Virus record (IMG/VR): IMGVR_UViG_3300035438_001058
Span: 1 to 64,000 of that record
Source: a virus
DNA length: 64,000 nt
Reading direction: 5' to 3' (one strand)
Shown: positions 13,047 through 22,309 of the stretch, in pieces
Position numbering within the stretch: the stretch's first letter is position 1
Layout: each line of letters begins with the position of its first letter
The notes under the pieces: model-generated
Databases searched by the model: none
The model's input: the letters and a program-made list of their open reading frames with translations, nothing else
What the model was told of the DNA's origin: nothing
Position numbers and translations under genes: made by a program

Positions 13047-13404
13047 TCTTTCATTTTTTGATTATTTCGATGCTTATTAGCACGTCTTTTTGTGTTGATG
13101 GTAATAATAATAGTCAATCTACATCCTTCTGCATATACTTGAATATCTTCCATCTAAGGTCAAAATCAGGTCTACGAAGGCCTTTAGTTTCTATTATTCA
13201 CCCGTCTCCTATAAAGTCAGGTGTAAATACTATGTTCTGGTAACTTTGTTTTTTAAGTTTTAGAACTTTGCTTTTTCCTATTCGCTCTATTGCCGTTAAT
13301 TTAACGGCAAAGGAAGGGAACAGCTCATATGATTTCTCATATTCAAACTGTAACCCTTCCTTTGTGAGAGCTTCCGCGGCGAAGCGCTCTAAGCCGTTTC
13401 GCAT
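12898..13404 (-). CDS. Small PD-(D/E)XK nuclease, DUF1064/resolvase-like, four TGA(Trp)
   Basis: 168 residues from ATG 13404 to TAA 12898, with TGA as Trp at 13198, 13114, 13051 and 13030. The core VFTPDFIGDG-W-IIETKGLRRPDFDLRWK has the PDF...IETKG pattern of DUF1064/endonuclease-I-like enzymes that cut branched DNA. A standard-code reading stops just before the catalytic E-x-K and hides the gene. The last ~45 residues are Lys/Thr-rich and overlap the next gene. The nuclease call is firm on motif; the junction-cutting role is inferred. Confidence 0.7.
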
Positions 13405-13407
13405 TTC

Positions 13408-14139
13408 TTAAGAGAGTTTGTGTTTAAATTTTGATGCGTTAGCAAGGATGTCCATGTAGCCACGGATTGGGGGAATGTCGGCTTGACGTAGTTTAGTGTC
13501 TACATTCAAGATTTCCAAGTTTCCGTCGCTGTCAAAGGCAATTTCAATTCGAGCGTAATCAAGCCCAAGGTCGTCAACAACATCTTTGATGATCCCTAGA
13601 AAGGGCAGACACATTTCAGAGCCTGGGATGTTGGTACTCAGTACTCCGTTGCGCACAAGGTGCTGACCTCTTGGAAGAGCTTTGCCATGTGCGTTAGGGA
13701 TTACTTGTGCGAAACCGCGCTGAGTAAGGAGCGGGTTAGGGCGCAAAAGCACTGAATGCTCATTAGATGCGTCCATGTGAGTCAAAATGTCAATCAATGA
13801 TGACAGTTCGACAGCAGAACCATTTCTTTGTAGAACTGCGGAACCTTGTTCCAGAAACTCTTCAAATTCCCCCAAATCCAAGGTAGACTTGTAGCTGAAT
13901 TGAGAGTACGGAGTTTGGGGAGGAACGGGATACCCGCTTTGAGCTAGTTTGTTAAACAACAAATCTTTGTTCTCCGTTAGTTCCACAGATTTCTTCGGGT
14001 TGATGTGCACTTTCGACTTGCGAATGATATCATCGCTCAAGGTAGCACTGTTAAAGCAGCCAGAAGCCGCATAAGGTGGTGTAAAAAACATGGACGTAAC
14101 GCCTGGGATGTTTTTCTTGGTTGCTTGATCTACTACCAT
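13408..14139 (-). CDS. Possible ATP-grasp-like protein, 243 aa
   Basis: The C-terminal part (DYARIEIAFDSDGNLEILNVDTK, split by a few residues around position 205-228) resembles the last strand-turn-strand of ATP-grasp enzymes, where acidic and Asn/Asp residues bind magnesium. The middle has ELTENKDLLFNKLAQSGYPVP, also typical of the ATP-grasp N-terminal subdomain (D-K-...-L...G.PVP). I therefore suggest a carboxylate-amine ligase fold without naming a substrate. The ATG overlaps the UDG stop by 7 bases. It could instead be an unrelated phage family with chance resemblance. Confidence 0.5.
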   Translation of the reverse strand: MVVDQATKKNIPGVTSMFFTPPYAASGCFNSATLSDDIIRKSKVHINPKKSVELTENKDLLFNKLAQSGYPVPPQTPYSQFSYKSTLDLGEFEEFLEQGSAVLQRNGSAVELSSLIDILTHMDASNEHSVLLRPNPLLTQRGFAQVIPNAHGKALPRGQHLVRNGVLSTNIPGSEMCLPFLGIIKDVVDDLGLDYARIEIAFDSDGNLEILNVDTKLRQADIPPIRGYMDILANASKFKHKLS

Positions 14140-14804
14140 TTAACTGGGTGTTTTAAGAACGAATTGATTTGTGTAAAAAATTTCCCCCCGAAAAATCCAG
14201 CGCGAGCTGAAAATGGGGAAGGATGGGCACCTGTAATAATGTGATGTTTACTGTTTGTAATTAAGGTTTTGTGGGTTTGAGCTTTCTTCCCCCATAGCAC
14301 CCACACTATAGAAGAGTTACTTTTATTCAGAGAAGTAATTAACTCCTTAGAAAAGGGGTCCCAAATCGCCAGGTGGGAACCCGGCTTACCCTTTTCCACT
14401 GTAAGCGCCGTGTTTAATAAGAGCACACCTTGGCTAGGGAGGTGCTCAAGATAAGACAACTGGTTTTCACCTGATATTGATGGGGTTTTGGTGTCAGACT
14501 CAATCTCCCTTAAAATATTCCTCAAGGAAGGAGAGGGTTTCCGGCTTTTGGGGTTATCAAAAGCAAGGCCTATGGCGCTGCCAAAATCATGGTACGGATC
14601 TTGCGCTAAAATTACTACACGCACATTCTCATATGGAAGCTCTTTCAAACTTCGAAAAATGTTATGTACGGCAGGAAAGACTACTTCCGTCTCAGCTACT
14701 TTATTCAAATAAGGGACAACGCTACTTTTAAAGTAATCGAAAGCCTTACTAGAATGTACTAGCCAGCTATTGTGCACAAGATGACTTAGGTTATTGTGTT
14801 GCAT
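14133..14804 (-). CDS. ung: Uracil-DNA glycosylase, family 1
   Basis: 223 residues, the usual length. It carries the catalytic water-activating motif as AQDPYHDFG (residues ~67-75; GQDPYH in most enzymes), LLLNTALTVEKGKPGSH, and the leucine-loop motif HPSPFSARAGFFG near the C-terminus. It removes uracil from DNA. A UDG gene is a common member of crAss-like replication modules. It ends in TAG, overlapping the next start. All its Trp codons are TGG. Confidence 0.93.
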   Translation of the reverse strand: MQHNNLSHLVHNSWLVHSSKAFDYFKSSVVPYLNKVAETEVVFPAVHNIFRSLKELPYENVRVVILAQDPYHDFGSAIGLAFDNPKSRKPSPSLRNILREIESDTKTPSISGENQLSYLEHLPSQGVLLLNTALTVEKGKPGSHLAIWDPFSKELITSLNKSNSSIVWVLWGKKAQTHKTLITNSKHHIITGAHPSPFSARAGFFGGKFFTQINSFLKHPVKW

Positions 14805-15195
14805 TTGTAAGGGCGGTGTCTCGTACTATGTAAGTTCCTTTAGGCGTGTCTTTGTAAAGCCAAACATGGACAGAGTCCAGACATTCGGAGGCAGATTCAC
14901 AGGACGCAAACGCTCCTCCGATTTGAGAGAAGTATTCTCTTTCAGCGGCGGGAAGTAAAGGGACAGTAATCGGGATGACATACAGCATACGCCCGTCAGA
15001 TTCGGAGAAAGTCTCCACTTCCACAGAGTAAGAATTAAGTCCTTCCTTTTGCAGCTCAATAATTTCGTCAAGTTTCTGAGTTTGAAGTTCCACAGTTTGT
15101 AACATTAAGAAAAATCCCGCAGACATAATAAATCCCCACAAGATTGGGGCAAGTGTGAGTATTACGCTAGGGACAAAATTTTTAAAAGGGGGCAT
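14791..15195 (-). CDS. Membrane-anchored small protein, unknown, 134 aa
   Basis: One hydrophobic segment spans residues ~10-32 (ILTLAPILWGFIMSAGFFLML), followed by a short heptad-like stretch (LQTQKLDEIIELQ) and a soluble domain with a Cys pair (CESASEC). This suggests an inner-membrane protein with an exported C-terminus. It overlaps the primase stop by 14 bases and the UDG start by 14 bases, so it is embedded in the replication operon. No family is recognised. Confidence 0.6.
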   Translation of the reverse strand: MPPFKNFVPSVILTLAPILWGFIMSAGFFLMLQTVELQTQKLDEIIELQKEGLNSYSVEVETFSESDGRMLYVIPITVPLLPAAEREYFSQIGGAFASCESASECLDSVHVWLYKDTPKGTYIVRDTALTNATQ

Positions 15196-16156
15196 TCCCG
15201 GTGTTTTTAAATTGTGATTTTATTAGTTTTTTTATCAGCCTGTATGTCTTACTAGGTTTGTGTGTTTTTTGAAAATCAGAAATGTCCTTATCTGCACAAC
15301 CAGTAGTGATGAACGGTATTCTATGTTTTCTAGCCAAAATGGCTGAAGATGCTAAACCTGCTGGGTCATGATCTAAGAATAAACATACGTACCTGAATCT
15401 ACTTTTCAATATTTTCACGTACATATCTACAACCTTAGAAGCGTCGCCTGAGTCAGAAGTTCCATAAGTCTCACCATTAAAGCAGATTGCTGGGAACCCA
15501 TGTTGCCTAAGTACCATAACATCTTTTATAGAAGATGTAATAAAGCACAGCACTCCTTTCTTCTGTAATTGAAAAAATCCTCCTACGTCTTTACAATTAG
15601 CGTTACCAGCCCACTTCTTAATTTTATCAGCTAATGGTCTGTAAAACTTCATGTGCCCTGAAATAAATTTATAGACAAATATAGGATTAGTTTTTGTACT
15701 TCTCCCTCAAAATGTCTCGTTTCTGTACACACTCTTTGCCAAAAAGCAATACTTGGCTACTATACTCATTGGTATTCAGTACTGTTTCCAATAGTCTTCA
15801 CTAATTTTAATATCTTCAGGTATAAAATCAAAGACTAACTCTTGTACTTCTTTTGCAGCTGCTTGTATTGGCTTCATTTTGGGGATGTCTGCACGAATCC
15901 TATCCATTACTTGTGTGTAAGTTAATCCAAACTTAGTTTCCATAAAACTAACCAGATCATACATTTTACCTATTCCAAAATCATGGAAATACAATTTACC
16001 TACTTTAGACTTTCAAAAACTGCACGTTGGGTGTGAGTCCTTTCTAAGTGGGGATTTGTACATTTTCCCTAACTCTACAACTTCTCCCAGATAATAGGAA
16101 AAAGCAGTTTCTTCTGATACTAACTCTTTTCAGTTTTTAAATTCTGTAGCTTTCAT
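15182..16156 (-). CDS. DnaG-type primase, four TGA(Trp)
   Basis: 324 residues when TGA at 16130, 16013, 15776 and 15707 are read as Trp; a standard-code reading leaves only fragments. The N-terminal part (SPLRKDSHPTCSF-W-KSK) matches the start of phage DnaG primases, where the zinc domain ends in P-x-R-x-D-x-x-P-S-C. The C-terminal half is a Toprim domain with FNGETYG and the metal-binding FLDHDPAG. It makes RNA primers for lagging-strand synthesis. The zinc-binding residues are incomplete. It starts just after a hairpin that follows the upstream gene. Confidence 0.9.
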
Positions 16157-16160
16157 TAGA

Positions 16161-16201
16161 AATAAAATAGGGGGTGCGCTTAGAATTTAAACACACCCCC
16201 T
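16161..16201 (-). terminator. Hairpin terminator upstream of primase
   Basis: On the minus strand AGGGGGTG pairs with CACCCCCT across a 17-base loop, followed by ATTTTATTT. It lies between the SSB-like gene and the primase and may attenuate rather than stop transcription. Confidence 0.65.
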
Positions 16202-16209
16202 GTTAAAGG

Positions 16210-16815
16210 TTACACTAAACTAGTTAAATCTTCTGAAGACATTGCACTACCCACATTCTGAGAAGCCGCACGTTTTCCTTCCATTGCTGCTACAGCTTCT
16301 AATTCTTTTTGCGTGAATGCTAACTTGGTAGGAATGCCTACTTTGTGCTTTTCCACGTAGGTGCCGTACTTGGAGGACATGGTATCAGGATACTTCTGCT
16401 CTTTATAATCAGGCACAACTTTCAGATTAACTTGTGTCCCTTTTTGCTGATTGAGCAAAGCTGCCGCGCTTGTCACAAAGGATTTGTAATCTACAGCACT
16501 AAAAGCTTCCACAATCTCTGGAGATAGTAATTCAGTCATGAGCTGAACTATGTAACTAATATTTCTTGACTCCTCACGTGTTTTAGCATCCTGTATAGTT
16601 TCGTTCCCCAAAGGAGAAGCCCCTGTTGGGGTAAATAGGCGCTTGTGAAGTGTTCTGCCACTTTTGTTTGAGAAATTGATGTCGTACCATGTAGTTTCGG
16701 TAGTTATACCATTAAAGACGACTGATCCGTCGCTGTGGATTCCTACAGGAATTTTAACACCACTTCCCTTGTTGTCTGCCGCCAACTCTGCGGCGAATAG
16801 TTTTGCTTCGTACAT
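16210..16815 (-). CDS. Possible single-stranded DNA-binding protein, 201 aa
   Basis: A protein with a beta-rich N-terminal half (VKIPVGIHSDGSVVFNGITTETTWYDINF) and an acidic, Ser-rich tail ending SSEDLTSLV, as seen in many SSB-like proteins. It lies directly after a Sak4-like ATPase, a position often held by SSB or annealing-helper genes. The SSB role is inferred from tail chemistry and position only; no OB-fold signature was verified. Confidence 0.4.
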   Translation of the reverse strand: MYEAKLFAAELAADNKGSGVKIPVGIHSDGSVVFNGITTETTWYDINFSNKSGRTLHKRLFTPTGASPLGNETIQDAKTREESRNISYIVQLMTELLSPEIVEAFSAVDYKSFVTSAAALLNQQKGTQVNLKVVPDYKEQKYPDTMSSKYGTYVEKHKVGIPTKLAFTQKELEAVAAMEGKRAASQNVGSAMSSEDLTSLV

Positions 16816-16836
16816 ATGTTTGTGTTTGTTGTTAGA

Positions 16837-17496
16837 TTAATTCTCAGCTTCTAGTACTGTTTTGCGCACAAATTCTAGATTATTCTCGATCTTTTCATCG
16901 AAAACTCCCATAACGCTGCGTGCTTCCGTTGTCCCATCGTTTTGGGTTATAAGTGAGTATTCCATCTTACCGTCCGCGCCTTTATTGACTTTCGTGTAAA
17001 GGTTGTAAGATAGGAATGCGGATAAATTTATCTTAGTAAGTTTCTTACCATTCGTCATTGTTCGCCAGTGAGTAACTCCGTTTACTTCAAATGGTTCGAT
17101 ATGAGCCATTACAAAAACAACCATGTCCTCTCGCTTAATCTCTCTTATTAGTTTATACAGGTTTCATACATCTGTAGCTAAATCTGCCCATTTATCTCTA
17201 GAAGGAGATTCAAGGATAGCCATTTCTTCTGCAGTCATCATGCCGTTAATTGTGTCTATAACAATGGCATTTACATCAGGCCTAGTCTCAGATACAGCCT
17301 TTATAAGTTTGTATATAGTAGCTGGGTCGTCTGTTTCTGCGTAGTTTTTATTCTCTTTATTAAAGTCAGCTTTCCAACCTTTCCAAGAGAGTCCTTTTTT
17401 GTCGGGCGATATATAATAGGTTTTCTTAGGATCTAAAAATCTAGCCCCAGTTGTTTTTCCAGACGCAGATGGTCCGGATATTTGTACTAATACCAT
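16837..17496 (-). CDS. Sak4-like RecA-fold ATPase, one TGA(Trp)
   Basis: 219 residues with the TGA at 17164-17166 as Trp (ATDV-W-NLYKLI). The Walker A motif GPSASGKTT lies at residues 8-16, a Walker B-like AIVIDTING near 75-83, and a typical polar strand MVVFVMAHIEPF follows. This fits the phage nucleotide-binding (AAA_24/Sak4) family that promotes single-strand annealing. A standard-code reading splits it into two. It starts one base into the helicase stop. Confidence 0.75.
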
Positions 17497-18485
17497 TATA
17501 TTAAGTTTATTTGTTCTAGTGTTGCGTTCTTAAAATCTTCTACCATTGGGATTATAACTGTTTTACCGAAACGCTCTTTTATAAGATGCCAGTAAACCAT
17601 ATCCCTTTTGGGATCATTTGGTGCTTTTATTGGTAATCCTCTAGGAAATTTATCCCCTTGAGGAGGTCCGTAATACTCCTTTATTCCATTTACATTTGCG
17701 GGTCTATGACTTATCATGACATAGTCAGAACAGTGGTAAATAGACGAAGCTGCAAAAATGTCGTTTCGTGTGGGATAATGGAGTAACGGATTTGATGTTC
17801 TTTCAGGACGTTCTATGTCCCGATTTAATTGTGATAAAACTAAGAATATGCACCTCAATCCTGTGGATGCAAAGTATTTTTTTAATTCGAGAAACACTGT
17901 CATCAACTCGTCAATGATAGATTTCTCTGTTTCCCCGCTTTTCCCCCTAACTAGGGTAGCGTGATCTATGGATATTACTAAGCCCTTGTTTAAACTTAAG
18001 AGATCTCTTTCCATAGCAAACTGTAATATGGTAGCCCGTATTTGCTCAGGTGTTCCAGGATTGTCTACGTAAAATACTGGAGAGTTTTTTCTATCCTCTA
18101 ATATATTCATTACTTCTGAGTAGTCATCATCACTTAATGGTGTATCAGAAGAATAAATATCCTTGAGAGATTTTTTTATTTTAGAGGATACGTACCTAGT
18201 AAGCTGGTCTTCTATAAGCATCTCAAAATCAAAAGACAGAATTTCAAAAGAATCGTCGTTGAGATCTAGAAAATCCCGCTTTATTTGCTCAAGTATAGTT
18301 GATTTACCACCGCCAGATAATGCCGCAATAGTAAAAATTCTATTTCAGTCTATACCATTTAGCAAAGCCTTGTTGAGCTTAGAAAATGAGGTTTTAAGAG
18401 ACTTAATTTCTCCGGTCCTTAGCTTGGTTATATACTCAGCAGTTACGTCCGCACCATGTGATATATGCCTTACATTTAAACTCAT
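17496..18485 (-). CDS. DnaB-like replicative helicase, one TGA(Trp)
   Basis: 329 residues from ATG 18485, reading TGA at 18345-18347 as Trp (NGID-W-NRIF). Walker A is ALSGGGKST (~residues 57-65); a Walker B-like strand GLVISIDHATL and the arginine-rich QLNRDIERPER follow in the order seen in DnaB. It lacks the N-terminal DnaB domain, so it is a core-only helicase. The upstream gene looks like a loader. A standard-code reading removes the Walker A motif. Confidence 0.85.
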
Positions 18486-19042
18486 TACATTAATTCATCT
18501 GATGTGAATGTTGTGGGTTGCGGCTCAACATCTAAGTCGGCATACACTTTATCTACTAACCACCTAACTGGACTTTTCATAAACTTCAAGGCGTTATTGA
18601 CACCAAAGTTCTCAAACTTTCTACTATTTACTTCAGACTGTAAGGCTTTTAACACCATCTCAGAAGATGTGGTTTTAGTAGCTTGCAGCCATTCTTTATA
18701 AGTTTCTTCTTTATTTACTCGGATCACCCTTGTTTTAGGATAATGAGAGTGTTTGTCAGACGCTGGGAAACTACGCCAAAACTTTTCAAACTCTTCTGTG
18801 TAGGGAGGTGGTGTACCTCCATCAGTAGTCAAATGAAAAATCAATATTTTCCCAGCGTCTGAAATTTTCTTGGTAGTCGTCTCTAGTAAGTTTCGGGACA
18901 CTAGAGTCTCTACGACTTCTGATTTTAGATATTCTCCTAGAGATGTCAACTCCTCTCGGCTCGCAAGGAGCAGGTACAGCAGCTCTTCTAAGCTCAACAT
19001 CTCTTGCCTGCACCGCTGATATGTATTTAATGTTAATTTCAT
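18485..19042 (-). CDS. Replisome organiser / helicase-loader-like protein
   Basis: 185 residues. The middle has EEFEKFWRSFPASDK...KEETYKEWLQA, the FxxFWxxFP plus YxxW arrangement common in phage replication-initiation and DnaC-like proteins, and an N-terminal helical region consistent with a winged helix. It sits immediately upstream of the DnaB-like helicase and shares its TAA with the helicase ATG. The function is inferred from pattern and context. Confidence 0.55.
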   Translation of the reverse strand: MKLTLNTYQRCRQEMLSLEELLYLLLASREELTSLGEYLKSEVVETLVSRNLLETTTKKISDAGKILIFHLTTDGGTPPPYTEEFEKFWRSFPASDKHSHYPKTRVIRVNKEETYKEWLQATKTTSSEMVLKALQSEVNSRKFENFGVNNALKFMKSPVRWLVDKVYADLDVEPQPTTFTSDELM

Positions 19043-19334
19043 AAATTATATTTTGGAGCACTATTTTTATGCTTAATTGATTTTCCTTGGCGGACTGCGT
19101 TGATTGTTTTAAAAGCTCGGCCGTTGTGTGCATTATCTCCATAACATCTAGTACGCACCACTCAATGCTTCTATAATAGCACGAAGTTAATACACAACTG
19201 TGGGTGTCTTCAGAAAAGTGCAAGACAAACTTGTAGTGAGTAGTGTCTTTATAAGCTGTTTCATAGATATAATATTTATAAATATCTACGTAATTCCCCT
19301 TAAACAGTTGATGCTGCGAATTTAATTTTTTCAC
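18771..19334 (-). CDS. Small-protein paralogue 4 of a tandem family; C-terminus uncertain
   Basis: The N-terminal ~80 residues (YKYYIYETAYKDTTHYKFVLHF...SIEWCVLDVMEIM) follow the same pattern as the three genes upstream. The frame stays open far into the next gene: to 18822 if TGA stops, to TAG 18771 if TGA is Trp. That tail is Arg-rich and looks like the shadow of the loader gene, so either the overlap of more than 200 bases is real or an indel or frameshift ends the protein earlier. Function unknown. Confidence 0.45.
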
Positions 19335-19536
19335 TTTTATCTGTGATTATGAACATAACAGCATCTTCAACATCTGTCCACGGACCTTCCTCGCTGTCTC
19401 TAGCAGTACCTACATAACAGATTACATAGTTAAGATTATTAACCTTGACAATGTCGTAACTAAAGAACGCTTTTTTTGTAGGCAACGCGTCAGACCAAAG
19501 TATGTCTTTTTCAAGATATTTGATTTTATGTTCCAC
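19300..19536 (-). CDS. Small-protein paralogue 3 of a tandem family
   Basis: 78 residues. The pattern SYDIVKVNNLNYVICYV...GPWTDVEDAVMFII matches its neighbours: two beta strands, a Gly/Pro turn and an amphipathic helix of the form (I/V)E-D-A-V. It overlaps the genes on both sides by 11-35 bases. Function unknown. Confidence 0.6.
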   Translation of the reverse strand: MEHKIKYLEKDILWSDALPTKKAFFSYDIVKVNNLNYVICYVGTARDSEEGPWTDVEDAVMFIITDKSEKIKFAASTV

Positions 19537-19768
19537 TTTTTTCGTTAATTATTTGATAAGCTTTTTCTACAGCGTCTTCAAGAGTAGCAAATGGACCTTT
19601 ACTTGTCTTTACTACATACTTTCCAGCAACTGTGTCTTTGCTATAGGAAATTGTCAGCGTGTAAGTTAGCATTTTTCTTCTGCTTTTATAGACATTTAAA
19701 GTGTGCAAAACTTGACCAGACATTATCTCTATTGTTTGAACGTGCTTCTTACTTTTTGGAGTTGGCAT
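19526..19768 (-). CDS. Small-protein paralogue 2 of a tandem family
   Basis: 80 residues with VYKSRRKMLTYTLTISY...KGPFATLEDAVEKAYQII, the clearest version of the shared strand-strand-turn-helix pattern. The basic N-terminus (PKSKKH) might bind nucleic acid, but nothing confirms it. The start ATG lies inside the upstream gene. Confidence 0.6.
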   Translation of the reverse strand: MPTPKSKKHVQTIEIMSGQVLHTLNVYKSRRKMLTYTLTISYSKDTVAGKYVVKTSKGPFATLEDAVEKAYQIINEKSGT

Positions 19769-19991
19769 CTAGTATTTTGTCTATACGTGTGAAGCACTCT
19801 TCAACCACACTCTCGATATCTGGATAATATGGACTTTTAAGGACTTCTTCTGTACGCATGACCTGCTTTTCAGAGTGCACAACCCCTATTTTATAATAGA
19901 AAAAAATTTCTTTTCCTATTAAAGATTTGTACACGTGAATTACTGCGTCTAAGTCCTCTTTAATTTCAAATACATACTTCCAAATTTCCAT
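19749..19991 (-). CDS. Small-protein paralogue 1 of a tandem family
   Basis: 80 residues; VYKSLIGKEIFFYYKIGVV...SPYYPDIESVVEECFTRI follows the same pattern as the next three genes. It begins one base before the zinc-finger protein stop. The four adjacent copies look like an old local duplication. Function unknown. Confidence 0.6.
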   Translation of the reverse strand: MEIWKYVFEIKEDLDAVIHVYKSLIGKEIFFYYKIGVVHSEKQVMRTEEVLKSPYYPDIESVVEECFTRIDKILDANSKK

Positions 19992-21139
19992 TACATTTTC
20001 ATTGTTAGCTGTTCTGCATCTGCGTCCATTAACTCTTCGACAATAGTCTCAAATTTTTCGTAATTTAATGGTCCCCAAACAGCTAGAACCCGTCCACTTT
20101 TTTTTCTTTTTTTAATGTGAAAAAGGTTAGGATCTCTAACTCCTTGGGTAAAGTTGTAAATGATATCCCCCACTACTATGGCTGCAAATGCTGGTATATT
20201 AGCACACTCGCAGTAAGCACATACTATTTGACCTTCTTTATTAATGTGCCTTGAAATAGTACTTGATGGTAGAATCATCAAATCTACCGCAAATTCCTCC
20301 AAACATAAATCACAGACATCATCTCTGTACCTACTTACCTTGCCCTGCATAGTTTTATCAGCGGTAAACAATCTGTTGTGCTCAGTAGTATGTAAGAATT
20401 TGTAAGCACATGGACCACATTGATACTCAATGTTTTGTTTTCCGTGAAAATCTGTTCTCATTTTAAACTCATCATTTATCATATAATAAGGCTCTCCACA
20501 AGTAGGGCATACGGCTGTTTGAAAAGTATTGGTGTAGAAATTAGATATACTTTTTTCTGGTAACCTCCCACTTATTTCTTTTATACACGAAGCACAAGTT
20601 AAAATAGTACCTCCATCCACAGTGTAAGGATCGTTTCCACACGGTACCCACATGAAATTAGAAGTTGTTTCTTCTACAACCCCTTGACAGAAGTAACAAT
20701 GCTTAACAGTATATAAAGATATATCTAATTCGTATTCGTACTTTGATTCTAAGTGCGTGAGACTATAATAGCAGTCTGCGGCAAACCTTCCGTCAAATAG
20801 TAGGGAATCAATTTTAGAATTTTTAGCGACGTCTTTGTTGGATAAGGCCTTGTAAAATATGTCCTCTGAATGTCTAGAGTTCAGATTTTTCATAGCTGTA
20901 ATTGCAGAGGAACAATTACTGCAGGTGTGCACACCTTCCAATACATCTATAAATTCGCGTTTTTCGACTTCTGATATTATGGTAAACTCTTCGTTGTCAT
21001 GCAGGGAATCACATAGCACACAAAGCGCGTGGTTATCCCCATAAGGGGCTCTGTACTTTTCAAACCCAACAGGTAAGTAAGCACCTCTAGATCTAATATA
21101 CCGATCTAACTTTGTATTTGATTTATGGTTTCGACTCAT
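19991..21139 (-). CDS. Zinc-finger-rich protein, 382 aa
   Basis: At least eight CxxC pairs are visible (CVLC, CSNC, CYFC, CASC, CPTC, CGPC, CDLC, CAYC), spaced like successive zinc ribbons or treble clefs. The C-terminal basic stretch HIKKRKKSGR may contact nucleic acid or ribosomes. The start shares bases with the SF2 helicase stop. I cannot name a family. Confidence 0.65.
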   Translation of the reverse strand: MSRNHKSNTKLDRYIRSRGAYLPVGFEKYRAPYGDNHALCVLCDSLHDNEEFTIISEVEKREFIDVLEGVHTCSNCSSAITAMKNLNSRHSEDIFYKALSNKDVAKNSKIDSLLFDGRFAADCYYSLTHLESKYEYELDISLYTVKHCYFCQGVVEETTSNFMWVPCGNDPYTVDGGTILTCASCIKEISGRLPEKSISNFYTNTFQTAVCPTCGEPYYMINDEFKMRTDFHGKQNIEYQCGPCAYKFLHTTEHNRLFTADKTMQGKVSRYRDDVCDLCLEEFAVDLMILPSSTISRHINKEGQIVCAYCECANIPAFAAIVVGDIIYNFTQGVRDPNLFHIKKRKKSGRVLAVWGPLNYEKFETIVEELMDADAEQLTMKM

Positions 21140-22308
21140 TTTGTAACACTTTTTAATCCAGCCCCAACTGTTTTAGCGTCTACCCAATTCTTTTCGACAG
21201 AGTTCTTGGTGTAAAGATTAATAAATATGGGTTTCATTTTCCCCTCTTTAAATCTTAGAATTCTGCCAGTTTGTTGCGTATTAGTAAGTTTAGTAGATAC
21301 TCCTGATAAGCATATTGCTCCGTCGACATCTGGCAAGTTAACACCTTCGTTTAAAGCGTCAACTGCTATAAGCAAGTTGAAATCACCGTTCTTAAACGCC
21401 TGTAAAACAATTTCTCTACTCTTTAACTTCATCTTAGAGTGGTAAACTCTACCCCCTACTACAGATCTTAAAGCTTCAGCAAATTTAATACTTTTAGTAA
21501 ACAGCAACCACTTTCTATTTGGCTCAAACTTTTCTATTATAGCTTTGGCGACACTAATCTTGGTAAGATTATTGTAAACCACTAATTTTCTTAGTTGCAT
21601 GGCTCCCCAGTATTGTTTGCAGAGCGTCTTTAGTTCCCTATCGTCAGAATACTGTTCAGCCTTAGCCAGATCAAACACGTTACGATATCTAGAAGATAAA
21701 TTAGGATCTTCACTTCGCAACCTGTCCAGCTTTATTAGCGACGTATTAAACACGTTGTCAAATGCCTTGTATTTACCTGCCATTGATTTGTCCATCCCCA
21801 CTTCTAAGTTGTAGATATTGAATTTAGGTAATATACCTTTATCGACAACATCTAATAAACTCTTGGCGTAAACAACTGGCGCTACTATACCTAAAAACTC
21901 TACGTACTCTTCTTCGTCTGGTATTGTTGCTGTTAAGCACAACATAGACGTAGCTTTAATACTTTGAAATACTTTTCTGTATTCAGGAGAAAGAGCTCTA
22001 TGAACTTCATCTATGATCACGAAATCGTATTCAGCGACATATCTGTAAGCAGATTGAATGCAAAGATAATCAACATTATTGTTATCTCCTAATTCTGCGG
22101 CAAATAATTCCCTAAATTGGTGTATAATGGGGATTCTTGAGGTAATGACTAGTGTCTTAGGAGGGACTCTAAAAGACTTAAAAGCCATTACCGCAAGTCT
22201 GGATTTTCCTACCCCGGTAGGTAGTACAACCGTTCCCCATTTACCAGCCTTATCTCAGGCTGTCAACGCTTCATTTTGAAGTGCTGTTACATTTTCTCTT
22301 AGTTTCAT
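21136..22308 (-). CDS. SF2 DEAD/DEAH-type helicase, one TGA(Trp)
   Basis: 390 residues from ATG 22308. TGA at 22255-22257 is Trp (EALTA-W-DKAGK-W), directly before Walker A LPTGVGKS. Then come DEVHR (motif II), LTATIP (motif III) and a helicase C domain with NEGVNLPDVDGAI and QQTGRILR (motif VI). This is the compact RecG/Rad25-like SF2 helicase often found with crAss-like replication genes. A standard-code reading loses the N-terminus with the ATP-binding loop. Confidence 0.88.
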
Positions 22309-22309
22309 C

